NCBI GenBank assembly: GCA_033782935.1 | Contig: JAWQEG010000292.1 | Coordinates: forward strand, 1,112,001 to 1,176,000 | Direction: 5' to 3' | From: Petrolisthes cinctipes | Lineage: Eukaryota; Arthropoda; Malacostraca; Decapoda; Porcellanidae | Length of the DNA: 64,000 nucleotides | Part shown: in pieces, positions 9,666 through 20,662 of the stretch | Numbering within the stretch: position 1 is the stretch's first letter | How the letters are laid out: every line of letters begins with the position of its first letter | The notes under the pieces: generated by a model | Databases searched by the model: none | The model's input: only the letters and a program-made list of their open reading frames with translations | Told to the model about the DNA's origin: nothing | Translations under genes and position numbers: made by a program

Positions 9666-9990
9666 GTGTTAGAGTATTTTCAAAATACATGCTCAAAACA
9701 TACTGAAAATCGATCTTTTAGGTGCACAAAAGTCGATATGTGCATGCATCTTCTGTACCCGTTTATATCTCAAATTCAGGCTCAAAACACCCGAAAATTC
9801 AATATTTTGGGGTCCCAGAAGCAATCTGTACATGCCTACTCAGTGATAGAATATTTTCAAAATATAGGCTAAAAACATGCTAAAAATCGACATTTTAGGT
9901 GCCAAATAATCGATATCTCAAATTCAGTCCCAAAACACCCGAAAATTCGATATTTAGAAGTCCCAGAAGGTATCTGTACATGCCTACTCC
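9666..9990 (+). repeat. A-C dimer (325 bp)
   Basis: At at 9666-9842 ends catgcctactcagtgatag and is followed directly by a C2 monomer at 9843-9990 (148 bp), with no B monomer between. The A monomer carries tgcatgcatcttctgtacc, an Ap/B-like stretch inside an At body, consistent with exchange between A and B. Confidence 0.83.
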
Positions 9991-10666
9991 GTGTTAGAGT
10001 ATTTTCAAAATACAGGCCAAAAACATACAGAAAATCGATCATTTAGGTGCCCAAAAGTCGATATGTGCATGCATCTTCAGTACCCGTTTATATCTCAAAT
10101 TCTGGCCCTAAATACCCGAAAATTCGATATTTTGGGGTCCCAGAAGCGATCTGTACATGCCTACTCCGTGTTAGAGTATTTTCAAAATTCAGGCCCAAAA
10201 CATGCTGAAAATCGATATTTTTGGTGCCCAAAGTCAATATGTGCATGTATCTTCTGTACCCGTTTATATCTCAAATTCAGGCTCAAAACACCCGAAAATT
10301 CAATATTTTGGGGTCCCAGAAGCAATCTGTACATGCCTACTCAGTGCTAGAATATTTTCAAAATATAGGCTAAAAACATGCTAAAAATCGATCTTTTAGG
10401 TGCCAAAAAGTCGATATCTCAAATTCAGTCCCAAAACACCCGAAAATTCGATATTTAGGGGTCCCAGAAGCGATCTGTACATGCCTACTCCGTGTTAGAG
10501 TATTTTCAAAATGCATGCTCAAAACATACTGAAAATCGATCTTTTAGGTGCACAAAAGTCGATATGTGCATGCATCTTCAGTACCCGTTTATATCTCAAA
10601 TTCAGGCTCAAAACACCCGAAAATTCAATATTTTGGGGTCCCACAAGCAATCTGTACATATACTCA

Positions 10667-10842
10667 GTGTTAGAGTATTTTCAAAATACAGGCCCAAAAC
10701 ATGCTGAAAATCGATATTTTAGATGCCCAAAGTCAATATGTGCATGTATCTTCTGTACCCGTTTATATCTCAAATTCAGGCTCAAAACACCCGAAAATTC
10801 GATATTTAGGGGTCCCAGAAGCGATCTGTACATGCCTACTCC
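10667..10842 (+). repeat. B2/C1 fusion monomer at the 10.5-kb duplication junction
   Basis: The 5' part is B2 (aaaatacaggcccaaaac, agatgccc, ttcaggctc). The 3' part after 10800 is C1 (gatatttaggggtcccagaa, gcgatctgtacatgcctac). The switch lies within the 17-bp block 10784-10800 shared by B and C monomers. The following A monomer begins attttag exactly as at 307. This is the physical joint of the tandem duplication. Confidence 0.88.
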
Positions 10843-13800
10843 ATTTTAGAGTATTTTCAAAATACATGCTGAAAACATACTGAAAATCGATCTTTTAGGT
10901 GCCCAAAAGTCGATATGTGCATGCATCTTCTGTACCCGTTTATATCTCAAATTCTGGCCCTAAACACCCGAAAATTCGATATTTTGGGGTCCCAGAAGCG
11001 ATCTGTACATGCCTACTCCGTGTTAGAGTATTTTCAAAATTCAGGCCCAAGACATGCTGAAAATCGATATTTTTGGTGCCCAAAGTCAATATGTGCATGT
11101 ATCTTCTGTACCCGTTTATATCTCAAATTCAGGCTCAAAACACCCGAAAATTCAATATTTTGGGGTCCCAGAAGCAATCTGTTCATGCCTACACAGTGCT
11201 AGAATATTTTCAAAATATAGGCTAAAAACATGCTAAATTAAATCGACATTTTAGGTGCCAAAAAATCGATATCTCAAATTCAGTCCCAAAACACCCGAAA
11301 ATTCGATATTTAGAGGTCCCAGAAGGTATCTGTACATGCCTACTCCGTGTTAGAGTATTTTCAAAATACATGCTCAAAACATACTGAAAATCGATCTTTT
11401 AGGTGCACAAAAGTCGATTTGTGCATGTATCTTCAGGACCCGTTTATATCTCAAATTCAGGCTCAAAACACCCGAAAATTCAATATTTTGGGGTCCCAGA
11501 AGCAATCTGTACATGCCTACTCAGTGTTAGAGTATTTTCAAAATACAGGCCAAAAACATGCTGAAAATCGATATTTTAGATGCCCAAAGTCAATATGTGC
11601 ATGTATCTTCTGTACCCGTTTATATCTCAAATTCAGGCTCAAAACACCCGAAAATTCAATATTTTGGGGTCCCAGAAGCAATCTGTACATGCCTACACAG
11701 TGCTAGAATATTTTTAAAATATAGGCTAAAAACATGCTAAATTAAATCGACATTTTAGGTGCCAAAAAATCGATATCTCAAATTCAGTCCCAAAACACCC
11801 GAAAATTCGATATTTAGAGGTCCCAGAAGGTATCTGTACATGCCTACTCCGTGTTAGAGTATTTTCAAAATACAGGCCAAAAACATACTGAAAATCGATC
11901 TTTTAGGTGCCCAAAAGTCGATATGTGCATGCATCTTCTGTACCCGTTTATATCTCAAATTCTGGCCCTAAACACCCGAAAATTCGATATTTTGGTGTCC
12001 CAGAAGCGATCTGTACATGCCTACTCCGTGTTAGAGTATTTTCAAAATTCAGGCCCAAAACATGCTGAAAATCGATATTTTTGGTGCCCAAAGTCAATAT
12101 GTGCATGTATCTTCTGTACCCGTTTATATCTTAAATTCAGGCTCAAAACACCCGAAAATTCAATATTTTGGGGTCCCAGAAGCAATCTGTACATGCCTAC
12201 TCAGAGCTAGAATATTTTAAAAATATAAGCTAAAAACATGCTAAAAATCGATCTTTTAGGTGCCAAAAAGTCGATATCTCAAATTCAGTCCCAAAACACC
12301 CGAAAATTCGATATATAGGGGTCCCAGAAGCGATCTGTACATGCCTACTCCGTGTTAGAGTATTTTCAAAATACATGCTCAAAACGTACTGAAAATCGAT
12401 CTTTTAGGTGCACAAAAGTCGATATGTGCATGCATCTTCAGTACCCGTTTATATCTCAAATTCAGGCTCAAAACACCCGAAAATTCGATATTTTGGGGTC
12501 CCAGAAGCAATCTGTACATGCCTACTCAGTGTTAGAGTATTTTCAAAATTCAGGCCCAAAACATGCTGAAAATCGATATTTTTGGTGACCAAAGTCAATA
12601 TGTGCATGTATCTTCTGTACCCGTTTATATCTCAAATTCAGGCTCAAAACACCCGAAAATTCAATATTTTGGGGTCCCAGAAGCAATCTGTACATGCCTA
12701 CACAGTGCTAGAATATTTTCAAAATATAGGCTAAAAACATGCTAAATTAAATCGACATTTTAGGTGCCAAAAAATCGATATCTCAAATTCAGTCCCAAAA
12801 CACCCGAAAATTCGATATTTAGAGGTCCCTCAAGGTATCTGTACATGCCTACTCCGTGTTAGAGTATTTTCAAAATACATGCTCAAAACATACTGAAAAT
12901 CGATCTTTTAGTTGCACAAAAGTCGATATGTGCATGAATCTTTAGTACCCGTTTATATCTCAAATTCAGGCTCAAAACACCCGAAAATTCGATATTTTGG
13001 GGTCCCAGAAGCAATCTGTACATGCCTACTCAGTGTTAGAGTATTTTCAAAATACAGGCCTAAAACATGCTGAAAATCGATATTTTAGATGCCCAAAGTC
13101 AATATGTGCATGTATCTTCTGTACCCGTTTATATCTCAAATTCAGGCTCAAAACACCCGAAAATTCAATATTTTGGGGTCCCAGAAGCAATCTGTATATG
13201 CCTACACAGTGCTAGAATATTTTCAAAATATAGGCTAAAAACATGCTAAAAATCGACATTTTAGGTGCCAAATAATCGATATCTCAAATTCAGTCCCAAA
13301 ACACCCGAAAATTCGATATTTAGAGGTCCCAGAAGGTATCTGTACATGCCTACTCCGTGTTAGAGTATTTTCAAAATACAGGCCAAAAACATACAGAAAA
13401 TCGATCATTTAGGTGCCCAAAAGTCGATATGTGCATGCATCTTCTGTACCCGTTTATATCTCAAATTCTGGCCCTAAACACCCGAAAATTCGATATTTTG
13501 GGGTCCCAGAAGCGATCTGTACATGCCTACTCCGTGTTAGAGTATTTTCAAAATTCAGGCCCAAGACATGCTGAAAATCGATATTTTTGGTGCCCAAAGT
13601 CAATATGTGCATGTATCTTCTGTACCCGTTTATATCTCAAATTCAGGCTCAAAACACCCGAAAATTCAATATTTTGGGGTCCCAGAAGCAATCTGTACAT
13701 GCCTACTCAGTGCTAGAATATTTTCAAAATATAGGCTAAAAACATGCTAAAAATCGATCTTTTAGGTGCCAAAAAGTCGATATCTCAAATTCAGTCCCAA

Positions 13801-16710
13801 AACACCCGAAAATTCGATATTTAGGGGTCCCAGAAGCGATCTGTACATGCCTACTCCGTGTTAGAGTATTTTCAAAATACATGCTCTAAACATACTGAAA
13901 ATCGATCTTTTAGGTGCACAAAAGTCGATATGTGCATGCATCTTCAGTACCCGTTTATATCTCAAATTCAGGCTAAAAACACCCGAAAATTCAATATTTT
14001 GGGGTCCCACAAGCAATCTGTACATATACTCCGTGTTAGAGTATTTTCAAAATACAGGCCCAAAACATGCTGAAAATCGATATTTTAGATGCCCAAAGTC
14101 AATATGTGCATGTATCTTCTGTACCCGTTTATATCTCAAATTCAGGCTCAAAACACCCGAAAATTCAATATTTTGGGGTCCCAGAAGCAATCTGTACATG
14201 CCTACACAGTGCTAGAATATTTTCAAAATATAGGCTAAAAACATGCTAAAAATCGACATTTTAGGTGCCAAAAAATCGATATCTCGAATTCAGTCGCAAA
14301 ACACCCGAAAATTCGATATTTAGAGGTCCCAGAAGGTATCTGTACATGCCTACTCCGTGTTAGAGTATTTTCAAAATACAGGCCAAAAACATACTGAAAA
14401 TCGATCTTTTAGGTGCCCAAAAGTCGATATGTGCATGCATCTTCTGTACCCGTTTATATCTCAAATTCTGGCCCTAAACACCCGAAAATTCGATATTTTG
14501 GGGTCCCAGAAGCGATCTGTACATGCCTACTCCGTGTTAGAGTATTTTCAAAATTCAGGCCCAAAACATGCTGAAAATCGATATTTTTGGTGACCAAAGT
14601 CAATATGTGCATGTATCTTCTGTACCCGTTTATATCTCAAATTCAGGCTCAAAACACCCGAAAATTCAAAATTTTGGGGTCCCAGAAGCAATCTGTACAT
14701 GCCTACTCAGTGCTAGAATATTTTCAAAATATAGGCTAAAAACATGCTAAAAATCGATCTTTTAGGTGCCAAAAAGTCGATATCTCAAATTCAGTCCCAA
14801 AACACCCGAAAATTCGATATTTAGGGGTCCCAGAAGCGATCTGTACATGCCTACTCCGTGTTAGAGTATTTTCAAAATACATGCTCTAAACATACTGAAA
14901 ATCGATCTTTTAGGTGCACAAAAGTCGATATGTGCATGCATCTTCAGTACCTGTTTATATCTCAAATTCAGGCTCAAAACACCCGAAAATTCAATATTTT
15001 AGGGTCCCACAAGCAATCTGTACATATACTCCGTGTTAGAGTATTTTCAAAATACAGGCCCAAAACATGCTGAAAATCGATATTTTAGATGCCCAAAGTC
15101 AATATGTGCATGTATCTTCTGTACCCGTTTATATCTCAAATTCAGGCTCAAAACACCCGAAAATTCAATATTTTGGGGTCCCAGAAGCAATCTGTACATG
15201 CCTACACAGTGCTAGAATATTTTCAAAATATAGGCTAAAAACATGCTAAAAATCGACATTTTAGGTGCCAAAAAATCGATATCTCGAATTCAGTCGCAAA
15301 ACACCCGAAAATTCGATATTTAGAGGTCCCAGAAGGTATCTGTACATGCCTACTCCGTGTTAGAGTATTTTCAAAATACAGGCCAAAAACATACTGAAAA
15401 TCGATCTTTTAGGTGCCCAAAAGTCGATATGTGCATGCATCTTCTGTACCCGTTTATATCTCAAATTCTGGCCCTAAACACCCGAAAATTCGATATTTTG
15501 GGGTCCCAGAAGCGATCTGTACATGCCTACTCCGTGTTAGAGTATTTTCAAAATTCAGGCCCAAAACATGCTGAAAATCGATATTTTTGGTGACCAAAGT
15601 CAATATGTGCATGTATCTTCTGTACCCGTTTATATCTCAAATTCAGGCTCAAAACACCCGAAAATTCAAAATTTTGGGGTCCCAGAAGCAATCTGTACAT
15701 GCCTACTCAGTGCTAGAATATTTTCAAAATATAGGCTAAAAACATGCTAAAAATCGATCTTTTAGGTGCCAAAAAGTCGATATCTCAAATTCAGTCCAAA
15801 AACACCCGAAAATTCGATATTTAGGGGTCCCAGAAGCGATCTGTACATGCCTACTCCGTGTTAGAGTATTTTCAAAATACATGCTCAAAACATACTGAAA
15901 ATCGATCTTTTAGGTGCACAAAAGTCGATATGTGCATGCATCTTCAGTACCCGTTTATATCTCAAATTCAGGCTCAAAACACCCGAAAATTCAATATTTT
16001 GGGGTCCCAGAAGCAATCTGTACATGCCTACTCAGTGTTAGAGTATTTTCAAAATACAGGCCTAAATCATGCTGAAAATCGATATTTTAGATGCCCAAAG
16101 TCAATATGTGCATGTATCTTCTGTACCCGTTTATATCTCAATTTCAGGCTCAAAACACCCGAAAATTCAATATTTTGGGGTCCCAGAAGCAATCTGTACA
16201 TGCCTACACAGTGCTAGAATATTTTCAAAATATAGGCTAAAAACATGCTAAATTAAATCGACATTTTAGGTGCCAAAAAATCGATATCTCAAATTCAGTC
16301 CCAAAACACCCGAAAATTCGATATTTAGAGGTCCCAGAAGGTATCTGTACATGCCTACTCCGTGTTAGAGTATTTTCAAAATACATGCTCAAAACATACT
16401 GAAAATCGATCTTTTAGGTGCACAAAAGTCGATATGTGCATGCATCTTCAGTACCCGTTTATATCTCAAATTCTAGCCCTAAACACCCGAAAATTCAATA
16501 TTTTGGGGTCCCAGAAGCAATCTGTACATGCCTACTCCGTGTTAGAGTATTTTCAAAATTCAGGCCCAAGACATGCTGAAAATCGATATTTTTGGTGCCC
16601 AAAGTCAATATGTGCATGTATCTTCTGTACCCGTTTATATCTCAAATTCAGGCTCAAAACACCCGAAAATTCAATATTTTGGGGTCCCAGAAGCAATCTG
16701 TACATGCCTA
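10801..16710. repeat. 10,536-bp tandem duplication, unit 2 (partial)
   Basis: Copy 2 starts at the hybrid junction at 10801 and follows copy 1 at a constant offset of 10,536 bp to about 16.7 kb. There copy 1 (ctgtagatgcc at 6163, aagctaaatttaaac at 6203) and copy 2 diverge, and copy 2 continues into the 3.15-kb modules. One internal patch, 10902 to about 11150, is Ap-B1 where copy 1 (366-615) is At-B2. The rest differs by very few bases. Confidence 0.85.
11851..14356. repeat. 2,506-bp five-trimer block, copy 2 of 3
   Basis: This copy lies inside unit 2 of the 10.5-kb duplication. Trimer starts are 11851, 12352, 12856, 13357 and 13858, with the same five-part order and rare markers as 1315-3820. 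Confidence 0.85.
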
Positions 16711-17509
16711 CTCAGTGCTAGAATATTTTCAAAATATAGGCTAAAAACATGCTAAAAATCGATCTTTTAGGTGCCAAAAAGTCGATATCTCAAATTCAGT
16801 CCCAAAACACCCGAAAATTCGATATTTAGGGGTCCCAGAAGCGATCTGTACATGCCTACTCCGTGTTAGAGTATTTTCAAAATACATGCTCAAAACATAC
16901 TGAAAATCGATCTTTTAGGTGCACAAAAGTCGATATGTGCATGCATCTTCAGTACCCGTTTATATCTCAAATTCAGGCTCAAAACACCCGAAAATTCAAT
17001 ATTTTGGGGTCCCAGAAGCAATCTGTACATATACTCCGTGTTAGAGTATTTTTAAAATACAGGCCCAAAACATGCTGAAAATCGATATTTTAGATGCCCA
17101 AAGTCAATATGTGCATGTATCTTCTGTACCCGTTTATATCTCAAATTCAGGCTCAAAACACCCGAAAATTCAATATTTTGGGGTCCCAGAAGCAATCTGT
17201 ACATGCCTACACAGTGCTAGAATATTTTCAAAATATAGGCTAAAAACATGCTAAAAATCGACATTTTAGGTGCCAAAAAATCGATATCTCGAATTCAGTC
17301 GCAAAACACCCGAAAATTCGATATTTAGAGGTCCCAGAAGGTATCTGTACATGCCTACTCCGTGCTAGAATATTTTCAAAATATAGGCTAAAAACATGCT
17401 AAAAATCGACATTTTAGGTGCCAAAAAATCGATATCTCGAATTCAGTCCCAAAACACCCGAAAATTCGATATTTAGAGGTCCCAGAAGGTATCTGTACAT
17501 GCCTACTCC
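14357..17509. repeat. 3,153-bp super-HOR module, copy 1 (19 monomers)
   Basis: Sub-units start at 14357 (501), 14858 (499), 15357 (501), 15858 (504), 16362 (501) and 16863 (647, A-B-C-C). The sum is 3,153 bp, which is nineteen monomers. The fifth trimer opens with the At/Ap chimera (attctagccctaaac). The last sub-unit has two consecutive C2 monomers at 17214 and 17362. Its first part coincides with unit 2 of the 10.5-kb duplication. Confidence 0.88.
17362..17509 (+). repeat. Extra C2 monomer (C-C pair)
   Basis: A second C2 monomer directly follows the C2 at 17214-17361. The same C-C pair recurs at 20515, 23842, 26995 and 30148 in the 3.15-kb modules and is missing from the last module (before 33301). 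The join reads ctactccgtgctag, pairing an A-type lead-in with a C-type start. Confidence 0.88.
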
Positions 17510-20500
17510 GTGTTAGAGTATTTTCAAAATACAGGCCAAAAACATACTGAAAATCGATCTTTTAGGTGCCCAAAAGTCGATATGTGCATGCATCTTCTGT
17601 ACCCGTTTATATCTCAAATTCTGGCCCTAAACACCCGAAAATTCGATATTTTGGGGTCCCAGAAGCGATCTGTACATGCCTACTCCTTGTTAGAGTATTT
17701 TCAAAATTCAGGCCCAAGACATGCTGAAAATCGATATTTTTGGTGCCCAAAGTCAATATGTGCATGTATCTTCTGTACCCGTTTATATCTCAAATTCAGG
17801 CTCAAAACACCCGAAAATTCAATATTTTGGGGTCCCAGAAGCAATCTGTACATGCCTACTCAGTGCTAGAATATTTTCAAAATATAGGCTAAAAACATGC
17901 TAAAAATCGATCTTTTAGGTGCCAAAAAGTCGATATCTCAAATTCAGTCCCAAAACACCCGAAAATTCGATATTTAGGGGTCCCAGAAGCGATCTGTACA
18001 TGCCTACTCCGTGTTAGAGTATTTTCAAAATACATGCTCAAAACATACTGAAAATCGATCTTTTAGGTGCACAAAAGTCGATATGTGCATGCATCTTCAG
18101 TACCCGTTTATATCTCAAATTCAGGCTCAAAACACCCGAAAATTCAATATTTTATGGTCCCACAAGCAATCTGTACATATACTCAGTGTTAGAGTATTTT
18201 CAAAATACAGGCCCAAAACATGCTGAAAATCGATATTTTAGATGCCCAAAGTCAATATGTGCATGTATCTTCTGTACCCGTTTATATCTCAAATTCAGGC
18301 TCAAAACACCCGAAAATTCAATATTTTGGGGTCCCAGAAGCAATCTGTACATGCCTACACAGTGCTAGAATATTTTCAAAATATAGGCTAAAAACATGCT
18401 AAAAATCGACATTTTAGGTGCCAAAAAATCGATATCTCGAATTCAGTAGCAAAACACCCGAAAATTCGATATTTAGAGGTCCCAGAAGGTATCTGTACAT
18501 GCCTACTCCGTGTTAGAGTATTTTCAAAATACAGGCCAAAAACATACTGAAAATCGATCTTTTAGGTGCCCAAAAGTCGATATGTGCATGCATCTTCTGT
18601 ACCCGTTTATATCTCAAATTCTGGCCCTAAACACCCGAAAATTCGATATTTTGGGGTCCCAGAAGCGATCTGTACATGCCTACTCCGTGTTAGAGTATTT
18701 TCAAAATTCAGGCCCAAAACATGCTGAAAATCGATATTTTTGGTGACCAAAGTCAATATGTGCATGTATCTTCTGTACCCGTTTATATCTCAAATTCAGG
18801 CTCAAAACACCCGAAAATTCAATATTTTGGGGTCCCAGAAGCAATCTGTACATGCCTACTCAGTGCTAGAATATTTTCAAAATATAGGCTAAAAACATGC
18901 TAAAAATCGATCTTTTAGGTGCCAAAAAGTCGATATCTCAAATTCAGTCCAAAAACACCCGAAAATTCGATATTTAGGGGTCCCAGAAGCGATCTGTACA
19001 TGCCTACTCCGTGTTAGAGTATTTTCAAAATACATGCTCAAAACATACTGAAAATCGATCTTTTAGGTGCACAAAAGTCGATATGTGCATGCATCTTCAG
19101 TACCCGTTTATATCTCAAATTCAGGCTCAAAACACCCGAAAATTCAATATTTTGGGGTCCCAGAAGCAATCTGTACATGCCTACTCAGTGTTAGAGTATT
19201 TTCAAAATACAGGCCTAAAACATGCTGAAAATCGATATTTTAGATGCCCAAAGTCAATATGTGCATGTATCTTCTGTACCCGTTTATATCTCAATTTCAG
19301 GCTCAAAACACCCGAAAATTCAATATTTAGAGGTCCCAGAAGCAATCTGTACATGCCTACACAGTGCTAGAATATTTTCAAAATATAGGCTAAAAACATG
19401 CTAAATTAAATCGACATTTTAGGTGCCAAAAAATCGATATCTCAAATTCAGTCCCAAAACACCCGAAAATTCGATATTTAGAGGTCCCAGAAGGTATCTG
19501 TACATGCCTACTCCGTGTTAGAGTATTTTCAAAATACATGCTCAAAACATACTGAAAATCGATCTTTTAGGTGCACAAAAGTCGATATGTGCATGCATCT
19601 TCAGTACCCGTTTATATCTCAAATTCTAGCCCTAAACACCCGAAAATTCAATATTTTGGGGTCCCAGAAGCAATCTGTACATGCCTACTCCGTGTTAGAG
19701 TATTTTCAAAATTCAGGCCCAAGACATGCTGAAAATCGATATTTTTGGTGCCCAAAGTCAATATGTGCATGTATCTTCTGTACCCGTTTATATCTCAAAT
19801 TCAGGCTCAAAACACCCGAAAATTCAATATTTTGGGGTCCCAGAAGCAATCTGTACATGCCTACTCAGTGCTAGAATATTTTCAAAATATAGGCTAAAAA
19901 CATGCTAAAAATCGATCTTTTAGGTGCCAAAAAGTCGATATCTCAAATTCAGTCCCAAAACACCCGAAAATTCGATATTTAGGGGTCCCAGAAGCGATCT
20001 GTACATGCCTACTCCGTGTTAGAGTATTTTCAAAATACATGCTCAAAACATACTGAAAATCGATCTTTTAGGTGCACAAAAGTCGATATGTGCATGCATC
20101 TTCAGTACCCGTTTATATCTCAAATTCAGGCTCAAAACACCCGAAAATTCAATATTTTGGGGTCCCAGAAGCAATCTGTACATATACTCCGTGTTAGAGT
20201 ATTTTTAAAATACAGGCCCAAAACATGCTGAAAATCGATATTTTAGATGCCCAAAGTCAATATGTGCATGTATCTTCTGTACCCGTTTATATCTCAAATT
20301 CAGGCTCAAAACACCCGAAAATTCAATATTTTGGGGTCCCAGAAGCAATCTGTACATGCCTACACAGTGCTAGAATATTTTCAAAATATAGGCTAAAAAC
20401 ATGCTAAAAATCGACATTTTAGGTGCCAAAAAATCGATATCTCGAATTCAGTCCCAAAACACCCGAAAATTCGATATTTAGAGGTCCCAGAAGGTATCTG

Positions 20501-20662
20501 TACATGCCTACTCCGTGCTAGAATATTTTCAAAATATAGGCTAAAAACATGCTAAAAATCGACATTTTAGGTGCCAAAAAATCGATATCTCCAATTCAGT
20601 CCCAAAACACCCGAAAATTCGATATTTAGAGGTCCCAGAAGGTATCTGTACATGCCTACTCC
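17510..20662. repeat. 3,153-bp super-HOR module, copy 2
   Basis: Sub-units start at 17510, 18011, 18510, 19011, 19515 and 20016, with lengths 501, 499, 501, 504, 501 and 647. Markers are ctactccttgttag at 17683, caatatttagaggtccc at 19321 and, in the second of the paired C2 monomers, tctccaattcag at 20588. The two copies at 23990 and 27143 share the first two markers. Confidence 0.9.

Larger units (their letters stand above)
265..10800. repeat. 10,536-bp tandem duplication, unit 1
   Basis: From about 265 onward the sequence recurs 10,536 bp downstream. Shared rare variants prove the register: ctactccatttt (301/10837), ctgttcatgcc (643/11179), aaaacgtactg (1848/12384), ccctcaaggtatc (2290/12826), aatctttagtacc (2401/12937), ccaaataatcg (2732/13268) and caaaattttgg (4132/14668). 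The right boundary lies in the 17-bp block 10784-10800, which is identical to 248-264. Confidence 0.88.
307..10842. repeat. HOR domain 1: first copy of the 10.5-kb duplication
   Basis: A-class monomers that open trimers start at 307, 811, 1315, 1816, 2320, 2821, 3322, 3821, 4322, 4821, 5322, 5826, 6331, 6656, 7160, 7661, 8165, 8666, 9165, 9666, 9991 and 10492. Most intervals are 499-505 bp. Exceptions are the A-C dimers at 6331 and 9666 and the shortened last unit at 10492 (351 bp). P and T flavours alternate from about 2821 to 5825. The unit at 5826 opens with an At/Ap chimera (attctagccctaaac). Mixed trimers (At-B1-C2a) stand at 1816 and 7661. Confidence 0.88.

Noticed and set aside
10784..10842. 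Assembly artefact as the explanation for the hybrid monomer and the 10.5-kb repeat
   Set aside because: It cannot be excluded without reads. The two copies, however, differ by a ~250-bp patch and diverge at about 6.2/16.7 kb, which a simple mis-join or duplicated contig would not produce.
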